This document shows, one piece after another, positions 35,949-44,586 of a DNA stretch of 64,000 nt. The notes beneath the pieces are model-generated. The model was given only the letters and a program-made list of their open reading frames with translations, searched no databases and was not told the origin of the DNA. The DNA comes from Clostridium sp. BJN0013 (GTDB taxonomy: Bacteria; Bacillota; Clostridia; Clostridiales; Clostridiaceae), in assembly GCF_040939125.1 (NCBI RefSeq), contig NZ_CP162495.1, positions 1,922,001-1,986,000 of the forward strand, read 5' to 3'. A program made the translations under genes and the position numbers. How positions within the stretch are numbered: position 1 is the first letter of the stretch; each line of letters opens with the position of its first letter.

Positions 35949-37199
35949 ATGACTTTGTATTATGAAAATCCAGAACTTAAGAGGAGTTCATGTGTTATAT
36001 TAATTCTGGCAATAATCTTTATGGTAATAAACTTTTTTATTCTCAATAGAGGTTATGAAAGGGTAAAAGAAGATTATATAAATAACAATGCAGCTTTAGT
36101 AGGGAAAATAGTAAAAATTCATCCTGAACTTAAATATGAAGTAGTATCTATAATAACAAAAGGCAGCAGTCAGGAAGATATTGAATTTGGAAGAAAGATA
36201 CTTAACAATTATGATTATAAGGAAAATTTGAATATAAACTTATTACCTGAATTAAAAGCGGACTATAGTAATTTAAATAAGTCTGTGCTTTTTTCCATGG
36301 CTTGTTTTTTTATAATTGTATTTTTGATAAATAGTATTGAATATGTAAGAATGTATAAAAAACTTGAAAGTCTTATGTTAGCAGCAAAAAATATAATAGA
36401 TTACAATTTTGATGTAGGTATTTATGAAAATACTGAGGGTATATTTGCAAAGCTTGCCCATACATTTAACAATATGAGAGTTATTTTAAAAAATAACTTA
36501 ATTCAAATTCAGAAAGAAAAAAATTTTCTAATAAATACCCTGTCAGATATATCCCACCAGATAAAAACTCCTATTTCTTCTTTGATAATATATAATGATA
36601 TACTTTTAAATAGAAAAATAAATGAAGAAAAGAAAATTGAATTTCTAAGGATCAGCCAGAATCAGCTAAATAGAATTCAGTGGCTTGTAAAAAGTTTGCT
36701 TCAACTTGCAAGACTTGATGTAGGAGCAGTAAAATTTGAAATAAAAAGTAATGATATAAATAAAACTGTAACAGAGTCTATAGAATCACTTAAAATAAAG
36801 TCAGAAAATGCAAATGTTGAAGTTGAATTTTATCCTGAAGAAAATGAAATTATGGTTAATCATGATCCAAATTGGATAAATGAAGCTATTATAAATATAA
36901 TTAAGAATGCCATTGAGCACACTAAACCAGGTGGGAAAGTCCAAATATTTACGGAGAAATCTCAGGTATGTTCTAGAATAATAGTTAAGGACAATGGCGA
37001 AGGAATACACAGGGAAGAAATTAAACATATATTTGAGAGATTCTATAAGGGAAGAACAAATAGAAATGAAGAATCTATTGGAATTGGACTGGCACTTTCA
37101 AAATCCATAATTGAAGGAAATAAGGGTATGATTAATGTAAAAAGTAAAATGGGTAAGGGAACTACCTTTGAGGTTATTTTTTTAAACAGATTCATTTAA
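35949..37199 (+). CDS. Sensor histidine kinase of the Bce-like module
   Basis: The 416-residue membrane kinase has two helices (about 15-33 and 115-135) around a short external loop, a HAMP-like linker, HisKA with DISHQIKTPISSLIIYNDIL, and HATPase_c with IINIIKNAIEHTK, DNGEGI, FERFYKG and GIGLALSKSII. The short external part fits kinases that sense through their ABC transporter. It overlaps no gene and ends the module. Confidence 0.93.
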   Translation: MTLYYENPELKRSSCVILILAIIFMVINFFILNRGYERVKEDYINNNAALVGKIVKIHPELKYEVVSIITKGSSQEDIEFGRKILNNYDYKENLNINLLPELKADYSNLNKSVLFSMACFFIIVFLINSIEYVRMYKKLESLMLAAKNIIDYNFDVGIYENTEGIFAKLAHTFNNMRVILKNNLIQIQKEKNFLINTLSDISHQIKTPISSLIIYNDILLNRKINEEKKIEFLRISQNQLNRIQWLVKSLLQLARLDVGAVKFEIKSNDINKTVTESIESLKIKSENANVEVEFYPEENEIMVNHDPNWINEAIINIIKNAIEHTKPGGKVQIFTEKSQVCSRIIVKDNGEGIHREEIKHIFERFYKGRTNRNEESIGIGLALSKSIIEGNKGMINVKSKMGKGTTFEVIFLNRFI

Positions 37200-37216
37200 T
37201 TTATCCATATATCAGG

Positions 37217-37269
37217 AATTAAAAAGAAAATATAATAGATGTCATAAGAAGAGAAGATTAGATATAATA
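37217..37269 (+). repeat. Relic copy of the end of the FtsX permease gene
   Basis: About 50 bp closely match 35134-35183 (the last ~15 codons and stop of the 844-residue permease), with small indels: AAAAAGAAAATATAATAGAT and GTCATAAGA...GATTAG recur. It sits just behind the kinase gene. This suggests an earlier tandem copy of the ABC module that was deleted. Confidence 0.7.
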
Positions 37270-37301
37270 AATTATATCAATTATTAAAGAAAGGAATGCG
37301 T

Positions 37302-37388
37302 ATGATTTCTGATTTTTTACTGGTAGGAGGAATTATTTGTGCTGCTATAATTATAATGGTGGTTAAAGATAAAAAATCAAATAAATAG
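37302..37388 (+). CDS. 28-residue single-helix membrane peptide
   Basis: ATG 37302 follows AAAGAAAGGA. The short frame encodes MISDFLLVGGIICAAIIIMV and then a basic tail KDKKSNK. The pattern is that of a small membrane peptide with positive-inside tail. It might be a transporter or kinase accessory peptide or a FeoB-associated-like protein without Cys. No family match can be claimed. Confidence 0.5.
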   Translation: MISDFLLVGGIICAAIIIMVVKDKKSNK

Positions 37389-37807
37389 CATTCTATTATT
37401 AAAGCTGTAAAATAATAATGTGTTGATATATTTAATATAACCATCTTAAATATGTCAACATATAAATTTTAGCAGAACTTATCTAGGGGCGTAGTAATGC
37501 TTATCTCCTACTTTGAAGAAGGGAGTGCATTATAACATTTGCTTTTCAGCATATTTAGATTTTTTCATATCAATTCGATTACTATTTCTTATTTCACATC
37601 ATAACCACTTTTTCTACAATTCAATTGAGAATTTTAACAAATTGTAAAATATAAAAAGGAATTTAGAACTTTTTGTAGAATATTTATAAAAAATGAATTT
37701 TGTGAGAACAAGTTGATATAGTGTTTACAATTTTAGAAGTATGAAAGTGTATTAAACATTAGAAAAAATTAAAAAGTATTGAATTTGTAGAAGTGGGAGG
37801 AGATTTT
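37389..37807. other. Non-coding region, no clear gene
   Basis: About 420 bp of AT-rich DNA. It contains short inverted words (TGTTGATATATTT...AAATATGTCAACA near 37420-37465) that may be a terminator or operator, and the RBS GGGAGGAG of the next gene. I see no coding frame worth calling. Confidence 0.35.
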
Positions 37808-38695
37808 ATGTCATATTGTTCCAAATGCGGGAAAAAATTCAAAGAAGAGGATGTGTACTGTTCCGATTGTGGAAGTAAAAGGGTGGATCTAGATGAAAAT
37901 ATACAAATTAGGAATAAAAACGTACAGAGTATTAAAGTAGATATTAATTTTAAGGTAGTTATGGATATTCTTATAAATATGTTTTTAAAACCAATTTCCA
38001 CAGCTAAAAGATTTATAAATGACAGTAGAAAGGATGCAGTAATTATATTAACTATATTTATTGCAATTATGCATGGACTTTTGGGTATGTGGAGAATAAA
38101 TCAGATTGTTTCAAGCATAAATTATATTGTAATAAAACTTGCAGGTAAGATACTTAAGATAATAAATTTGATTGTTCCTGGTGAATATTCTAGTTCAATA
38201 AGTAGTAACGATATTAATGAAATAACTATACAACTTGACAGGATGAAATCAATTGTAAAAATACCTTATGGAGAGATATTCCTACAAAATTTTATACTAA
38301 TTTTAGTTTCAATATTAGTTGTTTTTATATTACTCTATCTGGCAAATACACTTTTATCAAAGAGCAAACCACGAGTTTTTCAATACTATAAAACAGCACT
38401 TATAGTTACAGTTCCAATTCTGTATTTTGAATTTTTTTCAATTTTATTTTCATACTTATCATTTAATATTGGACTAGCTATAGCTTTGTTTGGCTTTATA
38501 GTTTCATTGGTATGCTTTGTCATGATTATAAAGGAATCGTTAGTAATTCCTGAAAATTATACTTTATTTGTTGTTTCATTCATAGATTTGGTTACTATTA
38601 TTGTTCTTATAGTGTGGTTTCAAAAATGTATGCCTTCTGTTATATCAAATATAATGTCTTCCATTATAAATGATATAAAGAGTTTAAATTTATAG
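37808..38695 (+). CDS. Zinc-ribbon protein with Yip1-like membrane domain
   Basis: Start ATG 37808 after GTGGGAGGAG. The 295-residue protein has an N-terminal zinc ribbon (YCSKCGKKF...VYCSDCGSK) and five or six hydrophobic segments from about residue 70 on, as in zinc-ribbon/Yip1-type membrane proteins of Firmicutes. Function unknown. It lies 38 bp before a second zinc-ribbon membrane protein, so the pair may work together at the cell envelope. Confidence 0.75.
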   Translation: MSYCSKCGKKFKEEDVYCSDCGSKRVDLDENIQIRNKNVQSIKVDINFKVVMDILINMFLKPISTAKRFINDSRKDAVIILTIFIAIMHGLLGMWRINQIVSSINYIVIKLAGKILKIINLIVPGEYSSSISSNDINEITIQLDRMKSIVKIPYGEIFLQNFILILVSILVVFILLYLANTLLSKSKPRVFQYYKTALIVTVPILYFEFFSILFSYLSFNIGLAIALFGFIVSLVCFVMIIKESLVIPENYTLFVVSFIDLVTIIVLIVWFQKCMPSVISNIMSSIINDIKSLNL

Positions 38696-38733
38696 TATTT
38701 AGTTAAATAAACTGATGATTTGGAGTGATAAAT

Positions 38734-40134
38734 ATGAAATTTTGTAATAAGTGTGGTTCAAAATTAGAAAAAGATGAATCCGTATGTCATAATTGTGGTT
38801 ATAATTTTTATTCTGGAAAATATGAATTCGATGATAATGATACACAGATAATTGATACACAGCAATTTATAGATAGTGATAATTCTAACGAAGGACATAT
38901 GCTTTTGCCAAGAAAAAAAAAGAATGTTATATTGCTCACTATAATAATAGGTATAATTATAATAGGTTCTTTTATTTTTATAGGTAAGTCATTGTCAAAA
39001 CCATCTAGAATAGTGGCACGCTTTGAATCTGATATTTTATCTGGCAATAAATCTGATTTGAGCAATATATTTTATTCTAATGATAATAGATTAAAAATAG
39101 ATAAAAAAAATAGTTCTTATTTGTTAACATATTTTAAGGACAATCCATCATATCTTAACAAAATAACAGATAATATGAATAGTCAACTTGAAAATGTTAA
39201 TTTAATTAAAGAGGTAAGTGCCGATTCACGGAATAATTTTGATATTGTTGTTGATGGAAGGATATTGTTATTTTTCCCGAAATACAAGATAAATATAAAA
39301 CCAACTTTTATAGATGTCAAAACGGGTATAAAAGATGTAGAACTATTTCTGGGCGATAGTAAGATCGGGAAAAGTGACACAGATGATTTTAGCAAGGAAT
39401 TTGGACCTTTCATGCCTGGAAAATATAAATTATATGCAGAATATAAAGGGAAACACATATCCTTGAATAAAACCTATAATATTGATCTCGTAGATTCTAC
39501 TAATGGAAAAGTGAGTGTGGATGTATTTAAAGATTTAAATTATGTAAATATAGATGGTGATTATCCCGATGCAGAGATCTTTGTAAATAGCAAGGATACC
39601 GAAGTTATGATAAGAGATGCAGAAAATTTTGGACCGGTGAATCCAGGAATGAAAATATATGCAATAGCTAATAAAAATGGAAAAAAGTTAAAAAGTAATG
39701 AACACACAGTAGTTGAAGGTGATAGTAATATTGATTTAAGTTTCAGTGATTCGGAGGCACAGCTAAACGGTATAGAAGCTCAGCTGCATAATCTTGTAGA
39801 TATATACACTAATTCCTTTTGTCATGCTGTTAATTATGGATATTTTTCCGATGTAGAGCCTTATTTATATCCGGGAAGTAATTTGTATAATGAGCAAGCT
39901 AAGTATATTTTAGATACCTATAATAAAGGAATAAATGAAGATATAATGTCATATAATGTCATTTCTTATTCTATATCTGATGATAATAAGTCTGGCACTG
40001 TAACCACAGAGGAAGTTTATAAAATAACTAAAGATGGACAAAGTTCTGTGAAGAATTTTAAATATATTTATGGATTTAAATACAATGAAAATATGGGAAG
40101 TTATCAACTTTCAAGTATAACAAGTGCAAAATAG
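38734..40134 (+). CDS. TcaA-like zinc-ribbon membrane protein
   Basis: Start ATG 38734. The 466-residue protein has a zinc ribbon (FCNKCGSKLEKDESVCHNCGY), one membrane helix (VILLTIIIGIIIIGSFIFIG, about 66-85) and a long outer part. The outer part has two similar domains with the recurring FGPFMPGKYKLYAEYKGK / FGPVNPGMKIYAIANKNGK pattern and a C-terminal NTF2-like part. This is the TcaA/YvbJ layout; TcaA in staphylococci affects glycopeptide resistance and envelope stress. The exact role here is unknown. Confidence 0.75.
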   Translation: MKFCNKCGSKLEKDESVCHNCGYNFYSGKYEFDDNDTQIIDTQQFIDSDNSNEGHMLLPRKKKNVILLTIIIGIIIIGSFIFIGKSLSKPSRIVARFESDILSGNKSDLSNIFYSNDNRLKIDKKNSSYLLTYFKDNPSYLNKITDNMNSQLENVNLIKEVSADSRNNFDIVVDGRILLFFPKYKINIKPTFIDVKTGIKDVELFLGDSKIGKSDTDDFSKEFGPFMPGKYKLYAEYKGKHISLNKTYNIDLVDSTNGKVSVDVFKDLNYVNIDGDYPDAEIFVNSKDTEVMIRDAENFGPVNPGMKIYAIANKNGKKLKSNEHTVVEGDSNIDLSFSDSEAQLNGIEAQLHNLVDIYTNSFCHAVNYGYFSDVEPYLYPGSNLYNEQAKYILDTYNKGINEDIMSYNVISYSISDDNKSGTVTTEEVYKITKDGQSSVKNFKYIYGFKYNENMGSYQLSSITSAK

Positions 40135-40164
40135 TTATCAATATTTTTAATGAAAATATGATTG

Positions 40165-40195
40165 AGAACTGTTTTGATTGGAACAGTTCTTTTAC
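40165..40195 (+). terminator. Terminator after the TcaA-like gene
   Basis: AGAACTGTT (40165-40173) pairs with AACAGTTCT (40182-40190), followed by T residues. Confidence 0.75.
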
Positions 40196-40356
40196 TAACA
40201 ATATAGATATATTAAAAGATTTAGGATGTTACAGAAATTAATGAAGCTGAAAGAAGTAAAAAACATAAATTATGCTAATTCAGAAATAGCTTATATACGA
40301 ACCTAATGAATACATTAAAATATCAAAGTGAAGTTTTGTTAAATAAATGAGTTTTT

Positions 40357-40497
40357 TCGTCGACCCCCAGTAGCGTAAAAAACCCCGGGGTTCGATAAAT
40401 TAAAAAAGTAAAATATTACAGGGGTTTGTGATTCTTATTAACATTTAATTAATATGTTGATATTTTCATGAACCCTGTTATAATAGTATGTGGATGG
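40357..40497 (+). promoter_or_regulatory. Array 1 leader: upstream hairpin and pre-crRNA promoter
   Basis: The block begins with TCGTCGACCCCC (40357-40368), which can pair with GGGGTTCGA (40387-40395). It then has an AT-rich leader with a promoter TTGATA (40457-40462), 16-bp gap, TATAAT (40479-40484), placing transcription just before the first repeat. The same arrangement, with nearly identical sequence, precedes array 2. A variant of the hairpin precedes array 3. Confidence 0.75.
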
Positions 40498-41057
40498 GAT
40501 TTTAGACTACCTATGAGGAATTGAAACTGGTTATGGGGCTTTTGGGCAAGCAGGCAGAATAGGGATTTTAGACTACCTATGAGGAATTGAAACTTTAGAA
40601 GTGCTCTTGAACTGGCTTTGAAGACCATAAGATTTTAGACTACCTATGAGGAATTGAAACTAGTCCCAGCACTTCCGTAAAATCTTTCCGTTCCTGTGAT
40701 TTTAGACTACCTATGAGGAATTGAAACTTATGATTATCTTGAATTTCTAATTTACTAATTTCTGATTTTAGACTACCTATGAGGAATTGAAACTTTAAAT
40801 GTGCTTGTCTCCATTGGGAAATTGGTATCGATTTTAGACTACCTATGAGGAATTGAAACTTGATAGGTACAGGTGTAGGACTTGCAGCGGTAGGCGATTT
40901 TAGACTACCTATGAGGAATTGAAACTGAGTTAGATAAATAATATAAAGACAGAGTGGGTAAGATTTTAGACTACCTATGAGGAATTGAAACCATAATCAA
41001 AAGAGTTATAATGGTCACTCACTGACAGATTTTAGACTACCTATGAGGAATTGAAAC
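40498..41057 (+). CRISPR. CRISPR array 1: 9 repeats, 8 spacers
   Basis: Repeats are 30 nt, starting GATTTTAGACTACC and ending TATGAGGAATTGAAAC, all identical. They begin at 40498, 40564, 40631, 40698, 40764, 40830, 40896, 40962 and 41028. Spacers are 36 or 37 nt. The leader with promoter lies on the left, so the array is read on the plus strand and new spacers enter at the left. The ATTGAAAC 3' end is the usual 5' handle of type I-B and III crRNAs in clostridia. There is no degenerate terminal repeat; a coding-like fragment follows directly. Confidence 0.98.
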
Positions 41058-41198
41058 TGTATAACATTAACTGTTAATGAAAACCCTAATGATTTTGTTG
41101 ACAGGCTTAAGAGATGGCAGAGAAATCCAGGAAGTGAACTAGGGTTTGAAAGTTGGTACCAAAATGTTTATAAAAAATCTTCCATGTATAAAATATGA
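41058..41198 (+). pseudogene. Coding-like fragment directly after array 1
   Basis: From the end of the last repeat, 46 codons are open (motifs NENPNDFVDRLKRWQ and LGFESWYQNVYKK) up to a TGA at 41196-41198. Composition is protein-like, with no RBS or start. It looks like the tail of an unrelated gene joined to the array by rearrangement. The family is unknown. Confidence 0.4.
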
Positions 41199-41310
41199 AA
41201 ACTATAGCAGCTAATAGTTGAATAATGGTAAAGTATACTTAATAATTTAATTATAGATAGTTAGTTCTATATTTTAGTTTTACTTTTATAGTAGAAAGGA
41301 ATGATTAGAA

Positions 41311-41733
41311 ATGAAAAAGGCTATATTAGGAGTTATAGTGATTGCAATAGTGTGTTTTATAGGAGTTTATTCATATACAAGTGTTACTGCAAAGAATAAT
41401 TTTAGTATAAAACAACTATCATGGGATGCTAATGGTAAAGGTTGGACTGATAATTCTAAAAATAATAAATATGATGTTAAATTTGAAAGTTTAAATGGTA
41501 GTGATACTAAGGAAATAGTTTCAAAAAAAGATACCTTTAACATGAAAATTAATTCTAATATTGAGGATGGGAATCTAAATCTAAAAATTCACAATGATAA
41601 TAGAGTTATATTCGAAAAAGATGGTTCAATTAGTAAAAAGAATATAAAAATTGAAAAAGACGATATTAAAAATTTAAAAGTTGAAATTACAGGTAAAGAA
41701 GCTAAAGGACATATTGTAATTAATATGAGCTAA
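41311..41733 (+). CDS. Small secreted or membrane-anchored protein of unknown function
   Basis: The 140-residue protein has a signal-type N-terminus (KKAILGVIVIAIVCFIGVYSY) and a polar, Lys/Asn-rich mature part with regular alternation that suggests beta strands. There is an RBS (AGAAAGGAATG) and a terminator after it. It has no CRISPR-like feature and is probably a passenger between array 1 and cas4. Confidence 0.6.
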   Translation: MKKAILGVIVIAIVCFIGVYSYTSVTAKNNFSIKQLSWDANGKGWTDNSKNNKYDVKFESLNGSDTKEIVSKKDTFNMKINSNIEDGNLNLKIHNDNRVIFEKDGSISKKNIKIEKDDIKNLKVEITGKEAKGHIVINMS

Positions 41734-41744
41734 TTTGAGTTAAT

Positions 41745-41774
41745 AAAAAAGCCTTAATAGGGCTTTTTATTTTG
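41745..41774 (+). terminator. Terminator after the secreted protein gene
   Basis: AAAAAGCC pairs with GGCTTTTT across a short TTAATAG loop and is followed by TATTTTG. Confidence 0.7.
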
Positions 41775-41779
41775 TTTAA

Positions 41780-41804
41780 GATTTTAGACTACCTATGAGG
41801 AATT
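41780..41804 (+). repeat. Orphan partial CRISPR repeat before cas4
   Basis: 25 nt identical to the array 1 repeat (GATTTTAGACTACC...GAGGAATT), then diverging. The DNA that follows (about 180 bp up to cas4) recurs after array 3 at 60187-60380. This means that a repeat plus the cas4 promoter region formed one duplicated unit. Confidence 0.85.
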
Positions 41805-41974
41805 CGAATTAATAATAAAAACTTCATAATTTTACCAATGCGTTTAAGCAATCCCTGGGTTGTTTTTTATAGTTATCATTTTTTGATGATTATGAGAAAG
41901 ATTATTATGATATAATTATGTAAATAAAGTATTCCAATGCACAAAAATATAATTTGTGGAAAGGAGAATCACAG

Positions 41975-42466
41975 TTGGATATAAATGGTGTATTTTTATG
42001 GTATTATAATATTTGTAAAAGGGAATTGTGGCTTATGTCCAGAAAAATTGTACCGGATCAGCAGGACGAAAATGTAGATATAGGAAGATTTATACATGAA
42101 AATACTTATAAAAGAAATAAAAAGGAAATAAGTTTTGGCAATATAAAATTTGATGTAATATTTCGCTCCAAGGATAAGATGGTAATAGGTGAAACTAAAA
42201 AATCATCTAAATATAAAGAGGCATCTAAATGGCAGCTAATGTTTTATCTAAAAACATTGAAAGATACAGGAATACATGCCAGTGGGGAACTTCTCTATCC
42301 TGAAGAGAGAAAAAGAGAAGAAGTCATATTAGATGATACTTCAAATAAAAAATTAGCTGAAATGATTTCTGATATAGAATATATATGTAGTTTGGATAAG
42401 CCTCCTAGTGTAAAAAAGATTCCCTACTGTAAAAACTGTGCTTATAGAGAATATTGCTTTGCTTAG
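41975..42466 (+). CDS. cas4: Cas4 exonuclease (type I-B adaptation)
   Basis: The TTG start 41975 follows AAAGGAG; upstream codons are non-coding. The 163-residue protein is a PD-(D/E)XK Cas4 of the I-B kind: an N-terminal Cys (C14 in YNICKRELW), the catalytic set in GNIKFDVIFRS and VIGETKKSS, and the Fe-S Cys triplet in CKNCAYREYC. Cas4 trims prespacers and selects the PAM end. It is first in a cas4-cas1-cas2-cas6 unit. Confidence 0.92.
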   Translation: MDINGVFLWYYNICKRELWLMSRKIVPDQQDENVDIGRFIHENTYKRNKKEISFGNIKFDVIFRSKDKMVIGETKKSSKYKEASKWQLMFYLKTLKDTGIHASGELLYPEERKREEVILDDTSNKKLAEMISDIEYICSLDKPPSVKKIPYCKNCAYREYCFA

Positions 42467-42486
42467 TCAAATTGGAGGTGTAGAAA

Positions 42487-43479
42487 ATGAAAAAGGACAT
42501 TTATATATTTAATGATGGAGAACTAAAGAGAAAAGAAAATACATTATATTTTGAAAGTGAAGGCAGAAAAAAATATATACCTGTAGAAGAAATAGATAAT
42601 ATATGGATATTTGGAGAAGTTACTTTAAATAAAAGATTCCTGGATTTTGTATCTCAAAAAGAAATATGCCTGCATTTTTTTAATTATTATGGCTATTATA
42701 CGGGAAGCTTCTATCCAAGGGAACATTATAATTCAGGATATGTTATATTAAAGCAGTGTGAATTTTATTTGGATTTTCACAAAAGGATGTATCTAGCAAG
42801 GAAAATCATACAAGCAGCAGTGGAGAATATAATGGTAGTGCTTAAATACTACAAAAGCAGGGGGATTGAACTGGAAAGTGAAATAGTAGATATTTTTAAT
42901 AAATCAAAAACTATGGAAGGGACAGAAAGTATTGAACAGCTTATGGCAGTAGAAGGAAATATAAGAGAAAAATACTATACCTGTTTTAATAAAATAATTA
43001 AGAATGAAGAATTTAAATTTAGAGGAAGGAGTAAAAGACCTCCTAAAGACAGTATAAATGCACTTATAAGTTTTGGGAATTCAGTTATGTACTCTACGGT
43101 ACTTGGAGAAATATACCAGACACATCTAGATCCAAGAATAGGATACCTGCATTCTACCAATATGAGAAGGTTTACTTTAAATTTAGATATAGCTGAAATA
43201 TTTAAGCCTATACTGGTGGATAGATGTATATTTTCACTATTAAATAAAAATATAATTACAGTGAAGGATTTTCAAGAAGAGTTTAATGGAATATTGTTAT
43301 CTGAAAATGGTAAAAAGAAATTTTTACAAGAGTATAATAACAAACTCTATACCACCATAAAACATCCTAATCTTAATAAGCCAGTCAGTTATAAGAGATT
43401 AATCAGAATGGAACTTTATAAAATACAAAAGCATATTACACAAGATGAAGAATATATTGGCTTTATAGCGAGGTGGTGA
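42487..43479 (+). CDS. cas1: Cas1 integrase (type I-B)
   Basis: The 330-residue protein has the metal-binding residues of Cas1: E156 in LMAVEGNIREKYY, H222 in GYLHSTNMRRF, and E237 in DIAEIFKPILVDR. N-terminal beta domain and C-terminal helical domain have normal length. It inserts spacers at the leader end together with Cas2. It is 20 bp behind cas4. It is the only cas1 in the window and so would serve all arrays. Confidence 0.96.
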   Translation: MKKDIYIFNDGELKRKENTLYFESEGRKKYIPVEEIDNIWIFGEVTLNKRFLDFVSQKEICLHFFNYYGYYTGSFYPREHYNSGYVILKQCEFYLDFHKRMYLARKIIQAAVENIMVVLKYYKSRGIELESEIVDIFNKSKTMEGTESIEQLMAVEGNIREKYYTCFNKIIKNEEFKFRGRSKRPPKDSINALISFGNSVMYSTVLGEIYQTHLDPRIGYLHSTNMRRFTLNLDIAEIFKPILVDRCIFSLLNKNIITVKDFQEEFNGILLSENGKKKFLQEYNNKLYTTIKHPNLNKPVSYKRLIRMELYKIQKHITQDEEYIGFIARW

Positions 43480-43481
43480 TA

Positions 43482-43745
43482 ATGTTTGTCATTTTAGTCT
43501 ACGATTTTGGAGAAAAGAGAGTGGGAAAAGCCTTAAAATTATGTAGAAAATATTTGACTTGGGTTCAAAACTCTGTATTTGAGGGGGAACTCAGTATGGC
43601 TAATTTTAAAAAATTGAAAATAGAAATAGAGAATATTATGGATAAAAAAGAGGATTCCATTATAATTTATAAGTTTAACAGTACAAAATACTCAAAAAGA
43701 GAACAAATAGGAGTGGTGAAAAATTCTCAAGAACTCTTCATATAA
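43482..43745 (+). CDS. cas2: Cas2
   Basis: The start is ATG 43482, 2 bp after the cas1 stop, with the RBS GAGGTGGTG. The 87-residue protein begins MFVILVYDFGEKRVGKALKL, with the conserved Asp after the first strand, and has the ferredoxin-like fold length. Partner of Cas1. Confidence 0.93.
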   Translation: MFVILVYDFGEKRVGKALKLCRKYLTWVQNSVFEGELSMANFKKLKIEIENIMDKKEDSIIIYKFNSTKYSKREQIGVVKNSQELFI

Positions 43746-43768
43746 TTTAATAATTGGAGCTGATTGGT

Positions 43769-44509
43769 ATGAGACTGAACATAAATTTAAAGTTTAAAGA
43801 TTGTTTTAATTTACCTATACAGTATAATAGTATAATGCAAGCAGTGATATTAAACTGGCTTGGGAATGAAAACTATCAAAAATTTATACATGATTGTGGA
43901 TTTAAATTTGAAAATAGAAGATATAAGCTTTTTACATTTTCAAAAATATATGGTAAGTTTAAAATATACAGGGATAAGAAAATTATAAGTTTTTTTGATA
44001 ACGCCAATTTCACTGTTTCCTCCCTTGAAGACAGATTTTTAAATTATCTTGTATTAAATGTGATAGGAAAAGATAATTTTAAGTTTGGAAATAACATAGT
44101 TGGCGTAGATCATATTGAAAGTGCATATAGTAAACTTTCTAAAAAAGAAATAGTATATACAAAATCTCCTATAGTTGTCTATAGTACATTTAAAAATTAT
44201 CAGGGTAACAAAACTTACTATTATAATCCTTTAGAAAGTGAGTTCAGTGAACTTATAAGGAGAAATTTAATACATAAATATGAAGCCTACTATGGAGCAG
44301 AACCTTCAGATAAATGTTTTTCAATAACTCCTTTATATAGAGAAAAGTTAAAACAGAGAATTGTAATGTATAAGGGATATGTTATAAAAGGATGGGATGG
44401 AGAATTTTTGATTCAGGGTTCAAAGGAACTTATGGATATAGCCTACAATGCAGGAATTGGCTCCAAAAATTCTCAAGGGTTTGGATGCATTGAAGTAAAA
44501 AGAAAGTAG
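43769..44509 (+). CDS. cas6: Cas6 crRNA endoribonuclease
   Basis: Start ATG 43769 after TTGGAGCTGATT. The 246-residue RAMP protein ends with the glycine-rich loop GIGSKNSQGFGCIEVK. The N-terminal part includes a candidate catalytic His in FIHDCGFKF. It cuts pre-crRNA 8 nt before the spacer, leaving ATTGAAAC. No other complete cas6 is present, so it probably processes arrays 1-3 for both type I-B and type III-D-like complexes. A relic of its 3' part is at about 60520-60770. Confidence 0.93.
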   Translation: MRLNINLKFKDCFNLPIQYNSIMQAVILNWLGNENYQKFIHDCGFKFENRRYKLFTFSKIYGKFKIYRDKKIISFFDNANFTVSSLEDRFLNYLVLNVIGKDNFKFGNNIVGVDHIESAYSKLSKKEIVYTKSPIVVYSTFKNYQGNKTYYYNPLESEFSELIRRNLIHKYEAYYGAEPSDKCFSITPLYREKLKQRIVMYKGYVIKGWDGEFLIQGSKELMDIAYNAGIGSKNSQGFGCIEVKRK

Positions 44510-44586
44510 AAGTCTGGAATAATATTGTATCAATATTTATGGCTTATATTTTAAGGGTAGATTGAATATATTTTAGGAGGTTTTTA

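Noticed and set aside
37420-37700. Small genes in the AT-rich gap before the zinc-ribbon genes
   Set aside because: Frames are short, lack RBS and have low-complexity composition.
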